From an uncultured Lachnospiraceae bacterium (GTDB lineage Bacteria; Bacillota; Clostridia; Lachnospirales; Lachnospiraceae): DNA of 64,000 nt. Under the pieces are notes generated by a model that was not told where the DNA came from, did not search any database, and saw nothing but the letters and a program-made list of their open reading frames with translations. The position numbers were made by a program, and so were the translations under genes. The stretch's first letter is position 1. Each line of letters opens with the position of its first letter. Of the stretch, positions 41,576-50,848 are shown piece after piece. Location of the stretch: NCBI GenBank assembly GCA_949949005.1, contig CATLHM010000007.1, positions 1 through 64,000 on the forward strand. Direction: 5' to 3'.

Positions 41576-42349
41576 ATGAGTGTTATTTCAATGAAACAGC
41601 TTTTGGAAGCAGGTGTTCATTTTGGACATCAGACGAGAAGATGGAACCCTAAGATGGCTCCCTATATCTTTACCGAGAGAAACGGAATCCATATCATCGA
41701 CCTGCAGAAGTCTGTGGGGAAGGTGGACGAGGCCTACAGAGCCGTATTTGAGATTGCCAGCCAGGGGGGTACCATTCTTTTTGTAGGGACCAAGAAGCAG
41801 GCACAGGACGCTGTCAAGGCAGAGGCAGAGCGTTGCGGCATGTACTATGTAAACGAGAGATGGCTGGGCGGTATGCTCACCAACTTTAAGACGATCCAGA
41901 GCAGAATCGAGAGATTAAAGGCCATCGAGACCATGTCTGAGGACGGAACTTTTGATGTGCTTCCCAAGAAAGAGGTTATTGCAATCAGAAAGGAATGGGA
42001 GAAGCTTGAGAGAAATCTGGGCGGAATTAAGTCCATGACCAGAATTCCGGACGCTATCTTTGTGGTGGATCCCAAGAAGGAGAGAATTTGTGTGCAGGAG
42101 GCCCATGCTCTGGGCATTACCCTGATCGGAATCGGTGATACCAACTGTGATCCGGAGGAACTGGATTATATCATCCCCGGAAATGATGACGCTATCAGAG
42201 CGGTGAAACTGATCGTGTCCAAGATGGCGGATGCGGTGATTGAGGCCAACCAGGGCGAAGAGAATGTAGAAGCGCAGATGGAAGAGGCGGCAGGCGGCGA
42301 GGCAGAACCCCAGGATATTGAGGAGATTGCGGCGGCAGAGGCAGAATAA
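41576..42349 (+). CDS. rpsB: 30S ribosomal protein S2
   Basis: 257 residues. The sequence starts [27 protein letters not shown] in standard form and contains [27 protein letters not shown] and the C-terminal [17 protein letters not shown]. The last 30 residues are an acidic Glu/Ala tail common in Clostridia. GGAGGTAAAAAA precedes the ATG. tsf follows after 83 bases, the universal order. Confidence 0.99.
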   Translation: MSVISMKQLLEAGVHFGHQTRRWNPKMAPYIFTERNGIHIIDLQKSVGKVDEAYRAVFEIASQGGTILFVGTKKQAQDAVKAEAERCGMYYVNERWLGGMLTNFKTIQSRIERLKAIETMSEDGTFDVLPKKEVIAIRKEWEKLERNLGGIKSMTRIPDAIFVVDPKKERICVQEAHALGITLIGIGDTNCDPEELDYIIPGNDDAIRAVKLIVSKMADAVIEANQGEENVEAQMEEAAGGEAEPQDIEEIAAAEAE

Positions 42350-42432
42350 ATTCCAGGAGCTTAAAAGGAAATCCTGAAACTTCAGGGAGTTCCATAAACT
42401 TCGAGAGTAGCGATAGATGGAGGAAATTGAAA

Positions 42433-43371
42433 ATGGCTAATATAACGGCAGCTATGGTAAAAGAGTTAAGGGAAATGACCGGCGCAGGCATGATGGACTG
42501 CAAAAAGGCCCTGGGGGAAACTGACGGCGATATGGAAGCCGCTGTGGAGTTCCTTCGAAAGAACGGTCAGGCAAAGGCGGAGAAGAAGGCCGGCAGGGTT
42601 GCTGCAGAGGGTCTTTGCAAGGTTATCGTGAGGGATGATCAGGTGGCCGCTGTGGTTGAGGTAAATTCCGAGACAGACTTCGTGGCTAAGAATGAGGAGT
42701 TCCAGAGCTTTGTGACAGCAGTGGCGGAGCAGGTGGTGGAGTCGGATGCCGCCGATATGGACGCATTGATGGCGCAGGCGTGGAAGAGCGATCCTTCCAA
42801 GACCGTGAAGGACGCGCTGGTGGAGAAGATTGCCAGGATCGGCGAGAATTTAAATATCAGAAGATTCGAGAAGGTTGTTGCAGAGGATGGCTGTGTGGTT
42901 TCCTATGTACACGGAGGTGGAAGAATCGGCGTGATCGTTGAAGCACAGACTGACGTGGTAAACGAGGCAGTGAAGGAAGCTATGACCAATCTTGCCATGC
43001 AGGTTGCGGCTCTTTCTCCCAAGTATGTCTCCACAGCAGATGTTTCCGAGGAATACAAGATTCATGAGAAGGAGATTCTGATGGCTCAGATCGCCAATGA
43101 TCCCAAGATGGCAGGCAAGCCGGAGAAGGTGATTGAGGGCGCAGTGACAGGACGTCTGAACAAGGAGCTTAAGGAAGTATGTCTGTTAGAGCAGGTTTAT
43201 GTGAAAGCTGAGGATGGCAAGCAGACGGTGGCTCAGTATATCGCTCAGGTTGCAAAGGAAAACAGCGCAAAGCTTTCTGTGAAGAGGTTCGTCCGTTTTG
43301 AGACAGGTGAAGGCATCGAGAAGAAAGTGGATGATTTTGCAGCAGAAGTTGCAGCGCAGGCAGGTTTGTAG
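42433..43371 (+). CDS. tsf: Elongation factor Ts
   Basis: 312 residues. The UBA-like N-terminus MVKELREMTGAGMMDCKKAL and the TDFVAKNEEFQ motif of the core are present, with IGVIVEAQTDV and the C-terminal dimerisation repeat. EF-Ts recycles EF-Tu-GDP. The ATG at 42433 follows GGAGGAAATTGAAA. A small hairpin (CCTGAA/TTCAGG near 42373-42386) lies in the rpsB-tsf spacer. A strong terminator follows the gene. Confidence 0.99.
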   Translation: MANITAAMVKELREMTGAGMMDCKKALGETDGDMEAAVEFLRKNGQAKAEKKAGRVAAEGLCKVIVRDDQVAAVVEVNSETDFVAKNEEFQSFVTAVAEQVVESDAADMDALMAQAWKSDPSKTVKDALVEKIARIGENLNIRRFEKVVAEDGCVVSYVHGGGRIGVIVEAQTDVVNEAVKEAMTNLAMQVAALSPKYVSTADVSEEYKIHEKEILMAQIANDPKMAGKPEKVIEGAVTGRLNKELKEVCLLEQVYVKAEDGKQTVAQYIAQVAKENSAKLSVKRFVRFETGEGIEKKVDDFAAEVAAQAGL

Positions 43372-43410
43372 GATTTTGCCTGTGTAATAAGATTTATTTT
43401 AAGATGACAG

Positions 43411-43441
43411 ACCCCCGGGGAATTGCTCTCCGGGGGTTTTG
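43411..43441 (+). terminator. Intrinsic terminator after tsf
   Basis: ACCCCCGG (43411-43418) pairs with CCGGGGGT (43430-43437), an 8-bp GC-rich stem that extends with GA/TC inside, followed by TTTT. Confidence 0.88.
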
Positions 43442-43455
43442 GTTCACAGTCTGGT

Positions 43456-43507
43456 GAAAATTTTTCTGGAGGAAATTTTTCAGGAGAAAATTTTTCGTGA
43501 GAAAAAA
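43456..43507 (+). repeat. Three 15-base-period repeats with an AAAATTTT core, plus half a fourth
   Basis: GAAAATTTTTCTGGA (43456-43470), GGAAATTTTTCAGGA (43471-43485), GAAAATTTTTCGTGA (43486-43500), then GAAAAAA (43501-43507). Period and core match the array at 29435-29494 although the loci are 14 kb apart and the flanking genes are unrelated. Here the array lies between the tsf terminator and the deacetylase gene. Confidence 0.8.
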
Positions 43508-43582
43508 TACTATTTTAACTCTTTTCCCCAAAAGAAACTTGTGTTAAAATAGATGCAAAGTGTTTATAAGGAGTTTATATTC

Positions 43583-44503
43583 ATGGGGGCAACCTATGAC
43601 CGACAAAAGAGGGTTAGGCGTCTAAAAAAAATTATATTGGGAATGATCGCCGGGTTAATTATAGTTCCAGTGATTTTCAGTATCGTATTGGGAATGCGGG
43701 TAGCTTACCTCAATAACCGGGTGAAGGAATTGGAATCCTTGTTGGAGGAGGCGCAGGCCAGAGAGGGACGCAGTGTCTATTCTGTATCTTCTATTCAGGA
43801 ATCTCCGCGGAATGGCCAGAATGAAGGCAAGGGGCTGACAGATACACAGGAGAGTACAGGGCAGGACAAGGCAGGTCAGAAGGAAATATACCTGACCTTT
43901 GACGATGGCCCTAGTCAGAGTACACCCCAAATTCTGGATATACTGAAGGAAAATGGAGTAAAGGCCACATTTTTTGTGGTGGGAAAGACGGATGAGGCCT
44001 CTGTTAAGCTTTATCAACGGATCGTGGAGGAGGGACATACCCTGGCAATGCATTCTTACAGCCACCGGTATAATGAGATTTATAAGTCTCAGGAGAACTT
44101 TGTGGAGGATATGGAGAAGCTTCAGGAGTATCTGTATGAGGTCACTGGTATCTGGCCCAGGTTTTACCGTTTTCCCGGAGGAAGTTCCAACACGGTAAGC
44201 GATGTGGACATGCAGAAGCTGATGGCCTATCTGAACGAAAATGGAATCACTTATTTTGACTGGAATATTTCTTCTGGCGATGCCAGCAGCGTACAGATCA
44301 GTGCGGATAATATCGTGGACAATTGTGTGAACGGTCTTCGAGATAAAAGTGAATGTATGATATTGATGCATGATGCAAACGAAAAAAAGACTACGGTGGA
44401 GGCCCTTGCAAAGGTGATTAAGCGAATTTCGGAGAGTGGAGATACCGTATTTCTCCCGATCACCGATGAGACCAAGCCGATTCAGCATATAACCTTGCAA
44501 TAA
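43583..44503 (+). CDS. Membrane-anchored polysaccharide deacetylase (NodB domain)
   Basis: 306 residues from ATG 43583, seven bases after AAGGAG. One N-terminal membrane helix (about 15-38), a short coiled coil and Ser/Gln linker, then a carbohydrate esterase 4 domain: metal-site TFDDGPSQSTPQIL (near 105), HSYSH (near 160), RFPGGSSN (near 200), FDWNISSGDA and the C-terminal LMHDANEKK. Such proteins remove acetyl groups from peptidoglycan or related glycans on the outer face. It breaks the usual tsf-pyrH neighbourhood together with the bactofilin gene. Substrate unknown. Confidence 0.92.
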   Translation: MGATYDRQKRVRRLKKIILGMIAGLIIVPVIFSIVLGMRVAYLNNRVKELESLLEEAQAREGRSVYSVSSIQESPRNGQNEGKGLTDTQESTGQDKAGQKEIYLTFDDGPSQSTPQILDILKENGVKATFFVVGKTDEASVKLYQRIVEEGHTLAMHSYSHRYNEIYKSQENFVEDMEKLQEYLYEVTGIWPRFYRFPGGSSNTVSDVDMQKLMAYLNENGITYFDWNISSGDASSVQISADNIVDNCVNGLRDKSECMILMHDANEKKTTVEALAKVIKRISESGDTVFLPITDETKPIQHITLQ

Positions 44504-44540
44504 TTCAATAAGAAAACAGATAGAATGGAGGAACAAAGAG

Positions 44541-45341
44541 ATGGGTTTTTTCTCAGATTTAAAGGATGACTTATCGCAGGCAGTCAACGAACTTATGCCG
44601 GAGGAGGGCGTGGAAGAGGTAAGAAGGGCACCGGCAGAGAGACAAAGGACGGTGGTGCCGGAGATGAGAAGCAGTTATGCGGAGAGGGAAAGAGAGCCTG
44701 CCGTTAATAATTATGTGGACGAATTTGACAGTGAGCCGGAACAGATAGTTGAGGAAGTGGAGGAGATGGAAATGCCAGGAGTAGGGCAGGAGGTGGAAGT
44801 AGTGGAAGAACCTGTTTTTGCAGCGCCGCCTATGGAGGATAAGGCGCCGGAGATACCCATGCAGCACAGCGCGAGAAGAAGTTCTGAGGAGGTATCGGTG
44901 CTGACAGAGTCCATGCTCATCAACGGTAATGTTGCCACAGAGGGAGGACTGGAGGTTCGCGGAAGCGTGGTAGGAAATGTGGAGGCTCTCGGTAAGCTGA
45001 ATATTACCGGTATGATTCAGGGGAATTCCCAGGCGGCTGAGATTTATGCGGAGGGCGCTAAGATTACCGGGGAGCTGCGGAGTAATTCCAGTATCAAGAT
45101 CGGACAGAGCACCGTAATCCTGGGCAACATTTATGCCAACAGCGCCTTGATCGCAGGGGCAATTAAGGGAGATATCGACGTAAAGGGGCCGGTAATTCTG
45201 GACTCATCGGCAATTGTCATGGGGGATATCAAGTCCAAGTCCGTGCAAATCAACAACGGTGCCGTGATTGAAGGTATGTGCTCTCAGTGCTATGCGGATG
45301 TGAGTCCTACTTCTTTCTTTGAAAGTCTCAAAAATAAATAA
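44541..45341 (+). CDS. Bactofilin-family (polymer-forming) protein
   Basis: 266 residues. The N-terminal 115 residues are Glu-rich and probably unstructured; residues about 118-255 form the bactofilin right-handed beta-helix with the repeated pattern LINGNVATEGGLEVRGSVVGNV, GKLNITGMIQGN, IYAEGAKITGELRSN and SALIAGAIKGDIDV. Bactofilins polymerise without nucleotides on the membrane and place cell-wall enzymes. The adjoining deacetylase gene, 38 bases upstream, is a natural partner. GGAGGAACAAAG precedes the ATG. Confidence 0.9.
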   Translation: MGFFSDLKDDLSQAVNELMPEEGVEEVRRAPAERQRTVVPEMRSSYAEREREPAVNNYVDEFDSEPEQIVEEVEEMEMPGVGQEVEVVEEPVFAAPPMEDKAPEIPMQHSARRSSEEVSVLTESMLINGNVATEGGLEVRGSVVGNVEALGKLNITGMIQGNSQAAEIYAEGAKITGELRSNSSIKIGQSTVILGNIYANSALIAGAIKGDIDVKGPVILDSSAIVMGDIKSKSVQINNGAVIEGMCSQCYADVSPTSFFESLKNK

Positions 45342-45401
45342 AATAGCAGGCAAAGATTTTAAATGGGGAGTTTGAATCTTTGAAGGGAGAACGGGTATAA
45401 A

Positions 45402-46097
45402 ATGCGCAGAATATTATTAAAGCTGAGCGGAGAAGCATTGGCGGGAGAGAAGCGGACGGGATTTGATGAGGAAACGGTGCGCGGGGTCGCCTTGCAGGTA
45501 AAGCAGCTTGTAGACGATGGAATACAGGTGGGGATCGTTACGGGAGGCGGAAATTTCTGGCGGGGACGTACCAGTGAAAATATTGACCGTACCAAAGCCG
45601 ACCAGATCGGGATGCTCGCAACGGTGATGAATTGTATTTATGTCTCGGAAATTTTTCGCAGTACGGGCATGAAGACCGCTGTTCTAACACCTTTCGAGTG
45701 CGGCTCCTTCACCAAGCTTTTTTCCAAGGACAGAGCCAATAAGTATTTTGAGAAGGGCATGGTGGTTTTCTTTGCAGGTGGAACAGGGCATCCCTACTTT
45801 TCGACAGACACGGGGGTAGTGCTTAGGGCTGTGGAAGTGGAGGCTGAGGTGATCCTTCTTGCCAAGTCCATAGACGGCGTTTATGACAGTGACCCGGCGG
45901 TAAATCCTGCTGCCAGGAAATATGATGAGATTACCATTGATCAGGTGATCGCGCAGAACCTCCAGGTAGTTGACATGACGGCGTCTATTCTGGCAAGGGA
46001 TAACAAAATGCCTATGTGGGTATTTGGCCTGAATGAGAAGGACAGTATCGTCAATACCATGAGGGGAAGCTTTAATGGAACGAAGGTAACCGTGTGA
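45402..46097 (+). CDS. pyrH: Uridylate kinase
   Basis: 231 residues, amino-acid-kinase fold that phosphorylates UMP to UDP. Motifs: LLKLSGEALAGE at the start, IVTGGGNFWRGR (near 50), AGGTGHPYFSTDT (near 125) and DGVYDSDPAVNP. Not the eukaryotic P-loop type. It has AGGGAGAAC upstream and, before that, an 8-bp hairpin CAAAGATT/AATCTTTG at about 45351-45380. Confidence 0.98.
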   Translation: MRRILLKLSGEALAGEKRTGFDEETVRGVALQVKQLVDDGIQVGIVTGGGNFWRGRTSENIDRTKADQIGMLATVMNCIYVSEIFRSTGMKTAVLTPFECGSFTKLFSKDRANKYFEKGMVVFFAGGTGHPYFSTDTGVVLRAVEVEAEVILLAKSIDGVYDSDPAVNPAARKYDEITIDQVIAQNLQVVDMTASILARDNKMPMWVFGLNEKDSIVNTMRGSFNGTKVTV

Positions 46098-46179
46098 GAC
46101 GCTTTCAGGCGGGGCTTGCATCGGTTGGAATAAGGGGATATAGCGGAGAAAATAACAGAATAAACGGAGGGAAAGCAGG

Positions 46180-46731
46180 ATGGATGAGAGAATTAAAGTT
46201 TATGACAATAAAATGAGAAAGACCTATGAGCATCTGGAGAGCGATTACCAGGGAATCAGGGCAGGGCGCGCCAATCCTCACGTGTTGGATAAACTGAGGG
46301 TGGACTACTATGGAACGCCTACCCCCATCCAGCAGGTGGGGAATATCACAATTCCGGAGGCAAGGATGATTCAGATTGCCCCCTGGGAGAAGACGCTGAT
46401 CAAGAGCATTGAGAAGGCTATTATGGCTTCCGATATCGGCATCACACCCTCCAATGATGGCGCCGTTATCAGATTGGTTTTTCCTGAGCTTACGGAGGAG
46501 AGAAGAAAGGATCTTGTAAAGGATGTGAAGAAAAAGGCGGAGGAGGCAAAGGTTGCCGTCCGCAACATCAGAAGGGATGGAAATGATTCCTTCAAAAAAC
46601 TGGCTAAGGCAGAGGTTTCAGAGGATGAAATCAAGGAATTGACAGATAAACTGCAGAAGCTGACGGATCAGTATATTAAGGATATTGATAAATTAATGGA
46701 AGAAAAATCCAAGGAAATCCTTACAGTATAA
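46180..46731 (+). CDS. frr: Ribosome recycling factor
   Basis: 183 residues, normal. The family core GIRAGRANPHVLDKLRVDYYGTPTP (in pieces, about residues 24-48), MIQIAPWEKTLIKSIEKAI and the C-terminal RNIRRDGND helix are present. It splits post-termination ribosomes with EF-G. GGAGGGAAAGCAGG precedes the ATG. Confidence 0.98.
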   Translation: MDERIKVYDNKMRKTYEHLESDYQGIRAGRANPHVLDKLRVDYYGTPTPIQQVGNITIPEARMIQIAPWEKTLIKSIEKAIMASDIGITPSNDGAVIRLVFPELTEERRKDLVKDVKKKAEEAKVAVRNIRRDGNDSFKKLAKAEVSEDEIKELTDKLQKLTDQYIKDIDKLMEEKSKEILTV

Positions 46732-46749
46732 GAGAATGATTTGCTTAAC

Positions 46750-46780
46750 ATATGCCGGCCCGCACAGCGTGTCGGCATAT
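46750..46780 (+). other. Hairpin without T-run between frr and uppS
   Basis: ATATGCCG (46750-46757) pairs with CGGCATAT (46773-46780) and a smaller inner GCAC/GTG pairing is possible. Only ATTAAG follows, so termination should be weak; partial attenuation or RNA processing between the translation genes and the lipid-carrier genes is possible. Confidence 0.5.
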
Positions 46781-46841
46781 ATTAAGTATCCGGTATTCCT
46801 TGTTTGACATAAGGATGGGCTTACAGGCCAAGGGAGATTAG

Positions 46842-47570
46842 ATGATGGCGGAGAAAAGGGATTTGGTGATGCCAAAGCATGTGGCAATCATACTTGACGG
46901 AAACGGAAGATGGGCGAAACGTAAGGGGATGCCCCGAAATTATGGACATGTGCAGGGGGCCAAGACGGTGGAGGTTATCTGCGAGGAGGCTTACCGGATG
47001 GGAATCCAGTACCTGACGGTGTATGCTTTCAGCACGGAGAACTGGGGCAGGCCCAAGGAAGAGGTGGATGCCCTGATGAAGCTTCTGCGCAATTATATGA
47101 AGACCTGTCTGACCACGGCTAAAAAGAACCGGATGTGTGTGCGGGTATTGGGGGATAAGACAGGGCTCGATACGGATATCAGGAACCGGATCGCACAGTT
47201 GGAGGAGTCTACCAGAGATAACGACGGGCTGCACTTTCAGATTGCCTTAAATTACGGGGGCCGGGATGAGATCATCCGCGCCGTAAGGACAGTGGTGGAG
47301 AGGGCGGCCAGGGGAGAACTTAGGGGAGAAGAAGTGACAGAGGATTATCTGTCCTCCCTGTTGGATACCCGAGGGCTTCCGGAGCCTGATCTTTTGATCC
47401 GAACCTGTAACGAACAGAGAATCTCAAATTTTTTGTTATGGCAGCTTGCCTACACGGAGTTTTATTTTACGCCGGTGGCCTGGCCGGATTTTACAAAGGA
47501 AGAATTGGTAAAAGCTGTGGAGGCATATAATAACAGGGATAGAAAATATGGCGGGGTTAAGGAGGAGTAG
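46842..47570 (+). CDS. uppS: Undecaprenyl diphosphate synthase (cis-prenyltransferase)
   Basis: 242 residues. Makes the C55 lipid carrier for peptidoglycan and teichoic acids from IPP and FPP. Signatures: HVAIILDGNGRWAKRKGMPRNYGH (in pieces, near 15-38), TVYAFSTENWGRP, and the C-terminal PEPDLLIRTCNEQRISNFLLWQLAYTEFYF. In the family the second reads PDLLIRTxGExRxSNFL; Cys-Asn replaces the usual Gly-Glu or Ser-Gly here. ATG at 46842 (or 46845) follows GGGAGATTAG. Confidence 0.97.
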   Translation: MMAEKRDLVMPKHVAIILDGNGRWAKRKGMPRNYGHVQGAKTVEVICEEAYRMGIQYLTVYAFSTENWGRPKEEVDALMKLLRNYMKTCLTTAKKNRMCVRVLGDKTGLDTDIRNRIAQLEESTRDNDGLHFQIALNYGGRDEIIRAVRTVVERAARGELRGEEVTEDYLSSLLDTRGLPEPDLLIRTCNEQRISNFLLWQLAYTEFYFTPVAWPDFTKEELVKAVEAYNNRDRKYGGVKEE

Positions 47571-47573
47571 GCC

Positions 47574-48404
47574 ATGTTTATGACAAGGCTGATGAGCAGC
47601 ATTGTACTTCTGGTGCTGGCGGTAGCGACAATATTGGCCGGAGGATATTTTTTGGCGGCGGTTCTTCTGTTTCTTGCCCTGAAGGCCTATCGGGAGCTGA
47701 CCAAGGCCTGCCATCTTGCCGGCAGTGAGAAAATGAATGGATTAGAGCTGATCGGATATGCAGGGATTCTGTCTTATTATCTGCTGATGGTGCTTGTGGA
47801 GGATAAGATTTATCTTTTGCTGGCCCTGATTACGATTCTGGTGGCTTTTATGTTCCTCTATGTGTTTACCTTCCCCAGGTACAAGGCAGAGCAGATTATG
47901 TGCAGTTTTTTTTGTGTGGCCTATGCGCCGGTGATGCTTTCCTTTATCTATCTGGTGAGGGTGCTTCCCTACGGAATTTACACTGTTTGGATGATTTTTA
48001 TCAGCTCCTGGATCTGCGATACCTGTGCCTACGCGGTGGGAATGTTGCTGGGCAGACATAAGCTGGCGCCGGTTTTAAGTCCAAAAAAATCCGTGGAGGG
48101 AGCCCTGGGAGGGATTCTGGGCTCGGCTCTTGTGGGAGCGGTTTATGCTCATTTCGTGGTGGAAGCTGTCATCAGCGAGCAGAGGATCTTGTGGATTTTT
48201 GTGCTGATCAACGGGGTGGGGGCCGTGGTTTCCCAGGTTGGGGATCTGGCCGCCTCTGCCATTAAAAGAAATCATGAGATCAAGGATTACGGGAAGCTGA
48301 TTCCCGGCCACGGCGGCGTGATGGACCGGTTTGACAGCGTTATTTTTACTGCGCCGATGATCTACTTTTTGACCCTCATGCTGATACACGGAGGCCGTAT
48401 TTAA
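47574..48404 (+). CDS. cdsA: Phosphatidate cytidylyltransferase
   Basis: 276 residues with about seven membrane helices. Converts phosphatidic acid and CTP to CDP-diacylglycerol. The C-terminal signature is intact: LSPKKSVEGALGG (near 165) and GDLAASAIKRNHEIKDYGKLIPGHGGVMDRFDS (split over about 222-254). It starts three bases after the uppS stop with a GGAGGAGTAGGCC site. Confidence 0.97.
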   Translation: MFMTRLMSSIVLLVLAVATILAGGYFLAAVLLFLALKAYRELTKACHLAGSEKMNGLELIGYAGILSYYLLMVLVEDKIYLLLALITILVAFMFLYVFTFPRYKAEQIMCSFFCVAYAPVMLSFIYLVRVLPYGIYTVWMIFISSWICDTCAYAVGMLLGRHKLAPVLSPKKSVEGALGGILGSALVGAVYAHFVVEAVISEQRILWIFVLINGVGAVVSQVGDLAASAIKRNHEIKDYGKLIPGHGGVMDRFDSVIFTAPMIYFLTLMLIHGGRI

Positions 48405-48435
48405 AGGAAGCAAAAGATGCGGTATGGAGGTTAGG

Positions 48436-49602
48436 ATGATGAAAAAAATTGCGATACTGGGCTCTACCGGCTCAATTGGCACACAGACTCTTGAAATTGT
48501 AAGAAATAATAAGGATTTACAGGTTCTGGCTCTGGCGGCGGGAAGTAATTTCCTGAAAATGGAAGAACAGATCAGGGAGTTTCGTCCCAAGCTGGCCGTG
48601 ATGTGGAGTGGGCATGGGGCGAAAGAGCTGAGGGAGAGAATAAAAGATACCGATACCAGAGTGATGGAAGGCATGGACGGCCTTCTGGAAATTGCCGTTA
48701 TGGAGGAGATGGAGGTTTTGGTAGCGGCAATTGTGGGTATGATAGGTATCAGGCCAACGATCGCTGCAATAAAAGCCGGAAAGACTATTGCCCTTGCCAA
48801 TAAGGAAACGTTGGTGACAGCAGGGCATATAATTATGCCTCTGGCAGAGCGGGAGAAGGTGGCCCTGCTTCCGGTTGACAGCGAGCACAGTGCAATCTTT
48901 CAGTCCATGCAGGGTCAGCCTGTGGAGCGGGTGAGCAAAATTTTGCTTACGGCCTCGGGAGGGCCTTTCAGAGGAAAAAAACGAAAAGAGCTTACGGATA
49001 TCACGGTGGAGGACGCCTTAAAGCATCCCAATTGGGCCATGGGGAAAAAGATCACGGTAGATTCCTCCACTCTTGTGAACAAGGGGCTGGAGGTGATCGA
49101 GGCCAAGTGGCTTTTCGGTGTGGAGCCGGAAAAGATTCAGGTGGTGGTGCATCCCCAGAGTATTATCCATTCCATGGTGGAGTATGCGGATGGGGGGATT
49201 ATGGCACAGCTCGGTATGCCGGATATGAAGCTGCCCATCCAGTATGCGCTGTTTTATCCTGACAGAAGGCCCATGGAGGGAAGGAAGGTGGATTTTTTTG
49301 AGCTTTCCTCCATGACCTTTGAAAGGCCGGATACGGAAACCTTCCGCGGCCTTAAGATGGCTTATGAGGCCATAGGGGCTGGCGGCAGTATGCCTACGGT
49401 CTATAATGCGGCCAACGAAAAAGCGGTTTCATTGTTCCTTGAGAGAAAGATAAAGTTTCTTGAAATTTATGATCTGATTCAGGGGGCCATGGAAGGGCAT
49501 AAAGTGATTTCCGAGCCTTCCATAGAGGAAATTCTGGAGACGGAGCAGGCTGTTTATGAGTTTATAGAAAGAAGCTGGTCGGCGAAGCGGAAAACACTTT
49601 GA
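48436..49602 (+). CDS. dxr: 1-deoxy-D-xylulose 5-phosphate reductoisomerase
   Basis: 388 residues, MEP-pathway enzyme. NADPH-binding ILGSTGSIGTQTLEI at the start, ANKETLVTAG (near 125), metal site PVDSEHSAIFQ (near 150), and NWAMGKKITVDSSTLVNKGLEVIEA (in pieces) followed by HPQSIIHSMVEY. The start is ATG 48436 or 48439, both just after GGAGG; an in-frame ATG at 48424 overlaps that ribosome site. Confidence 0.97.
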   Translation: MMKKIAILGSTGSIGTQTLEIVRNNKDLQVLALAAGSNFLKMEEQIREFRPKLAVMWSGHGAKELRERIKDTDTRVMEGMDGLLEIAVMEEMEVLVAAIVGMIGIRPTIAAIKAGKTIALANKETLVTAGHIIMPLAEREKVALLPVDSEHSAIFQSMQGQPVERVSKILLTASGGPFRGKKRKELTDITVEDALKHPNWAMGKKITVDSSTLVNKGLEVIEAKWLFGVEPEKIQVVVHPQSIIHSMVEYADGGIMAQLGMPDMKLPIQYALFYPDRRPMEGRKVDFFELSSMTFERPDTETFRGLKMAYEAIGAGGSMPTVYNAANEKAVSLFLERKIKFLEIYDLIQGAMEGHKVISEPSIEEILETEQAVYEFIERSWSAKRKTL

Positions 49603-49693
49603 TGGAAAAGTTGGTAAGCAGAGCGGTAAAGTCTTTGATCTAAGAAGCTTACCCGCAAAGTGAAATAATGTTTGATGTGCAGGAGGTTGTGAC

Positions 49694-50749
49694 GTGGCAG
49701 TATCAATTTTGCTATTTATCATTATTTTTCTGGTGGTGGTAATCTCTCACGAGCTGGGGCATTTTATCATCGCCAAGAAAAACAATATCCGTGTGGTGGA
49801 GTTTTTCGTAGGCATGGGGCCTACCCTGTTTTCCTTTTACAAAGGAGAGACGAAATATTCCCTGAAGCTTTTTCCCATAGGCGGGGCCTGTATGTTTGAA
49901 GGGGAGGACGGTTTGGAAGTGGAAAAAGGGGTTATGTCCGAGAGGGCTTTCCCCAATGCGCCTGTGTGGGTTCGTTTTGCCACGGTGTTCGGAGGGCCTT
50001 TGTTTAATTTCCTTACAGCCTATGTGATGGCAATGCTCCTTGTGGCAACCTGCGGAATTACCACCCCGGAGGTGCTGGTGGTGAACGAGAATAGCCCGGC
50101 GCAGGAAGCGGGACTGAGAGAAGGGGATATGATCACCAGGATGAACGGAAAGCGCATTCACATGGGCGGAGAGGTAACGCTGATTTCCCAGACAAACACA
50201 GAGGGGGAGCGGCAGACGGTTACCTTCCTTCGGGACGGGGAAGAAAAAACAGCGGTAATCAATCCGGTTTATGACGAGGCGGACGGACGCTATTACATGG
50301 GGATTGCTGTAGGGGGATATCTCAAATGCAATGTGTTTCAAACCTTTGAGTATGCCTTGTACACCATGAAATTTTATGTGGAAACCACCTTTAAGAGCTT
50401 GGGGATGCTGGTAACGGGACAGCTATCCCGGGATGATGTGTCAGGGCCCATCGGGATTGTGAAGGTGGTGGATGATGCCTACGACTCGGCCAAGGTCTAC
50501 GGGGCTTTGGACGTCATATTAAACATGGTGAATATCGCTCTTTTGCTTTCAGTCAACCTGGGAATCATGAATCTGTTGCCGCTGCCGGCTTTGGATGGTG
50601 GCCGTTTGGTATTTTTGCTGGTAGAGGCCCTTCGGGGTAAGCCGATCCCGCCGGAGAAGGAAGGAATGGTTCATTTAGCGGGAATGATGGCCCTTATGGT
50701 GTTGATGGTACTGGTATTTTTTAACGATATAACAAAATTTTTCAGATAA
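49694..50749 (+). CDS. rseP: Site-2 protease RseP/RasP (intramembrane metalloprotease)
   Basis: 351 residues. Zinc site HELGH in the first membrane helix (near residue 19), an external PDZ domain (NENSPAQEAGLREGDMITRMNG, about 128-150) and the third metal ligand in NLLPLPALDGG (near 297). It cleaves anti-sigma factors and remnant signal peptides within the membrane. The start is GTG with AGGAGG upstream. A terminator-like hairpin follows. Confidence 0.96.
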   Translation: MAVSILLFIIIFLVVVISHELGHFIIAKKNNIRVVEFFVGMGPTLFSFYKGETKYSLKLFPIGGACMFEGEDGLEVEKGVMSERAFPNAPVWVRFATVFGGPLFNFLTAYVMAMLLVATCGITTPEVLVVNENSPAQEAGLREGDMITRMNGKRIHMGGEVTLISQTNTEGERQTVTFLRDGEEKTAVINPVYDEADGRYYMGIAVGGYLKCNVFQTFEYALYTMKFYVETTFKSLGMLVTGQLSRDDVSGPIGIVKVVDDAYDSAKVYGALDVILNMVNIALLLSVNLGIMNLLPLPALDGGRLVFLLVEALRGKPIPPEKEGMVHLAGMMALMVLMVLVFFNDITKFFR

Positions 50750-50782
50750 AATAAGGTGTGATGGAAGGAATCCTTATGCAAG

Positions 50783-50813
50783 ATTACCAAAAATGAGATT
50801 TTGGTAATTTTGT
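50783..50813 (+). terminator. Intrinsic terminator after rseP
   Basis: ATTACCAAAA (50783-50792) pairs perfectly with TTTTGGTAAT (50799-50808), six-base loop, then TTTTGT. The next bases read TATAAT twice (50813-50818 and 50841-50846), so a new promoter for the phosphatase gene probably overlaps or follows, but no good -35 was found. Confidence 0.7.
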
Positions 50814-50848
50814 ATAATGGATTCTTTTTTGTTGGGATTATATAATGG

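Noticed and set aside
43516-43550. Promoter for the deacetylase gene (TAAAAT at 43545-43550)
   Set aside because: No acceptable -35 hexamer at 16-18 bases; left out of the feature list.
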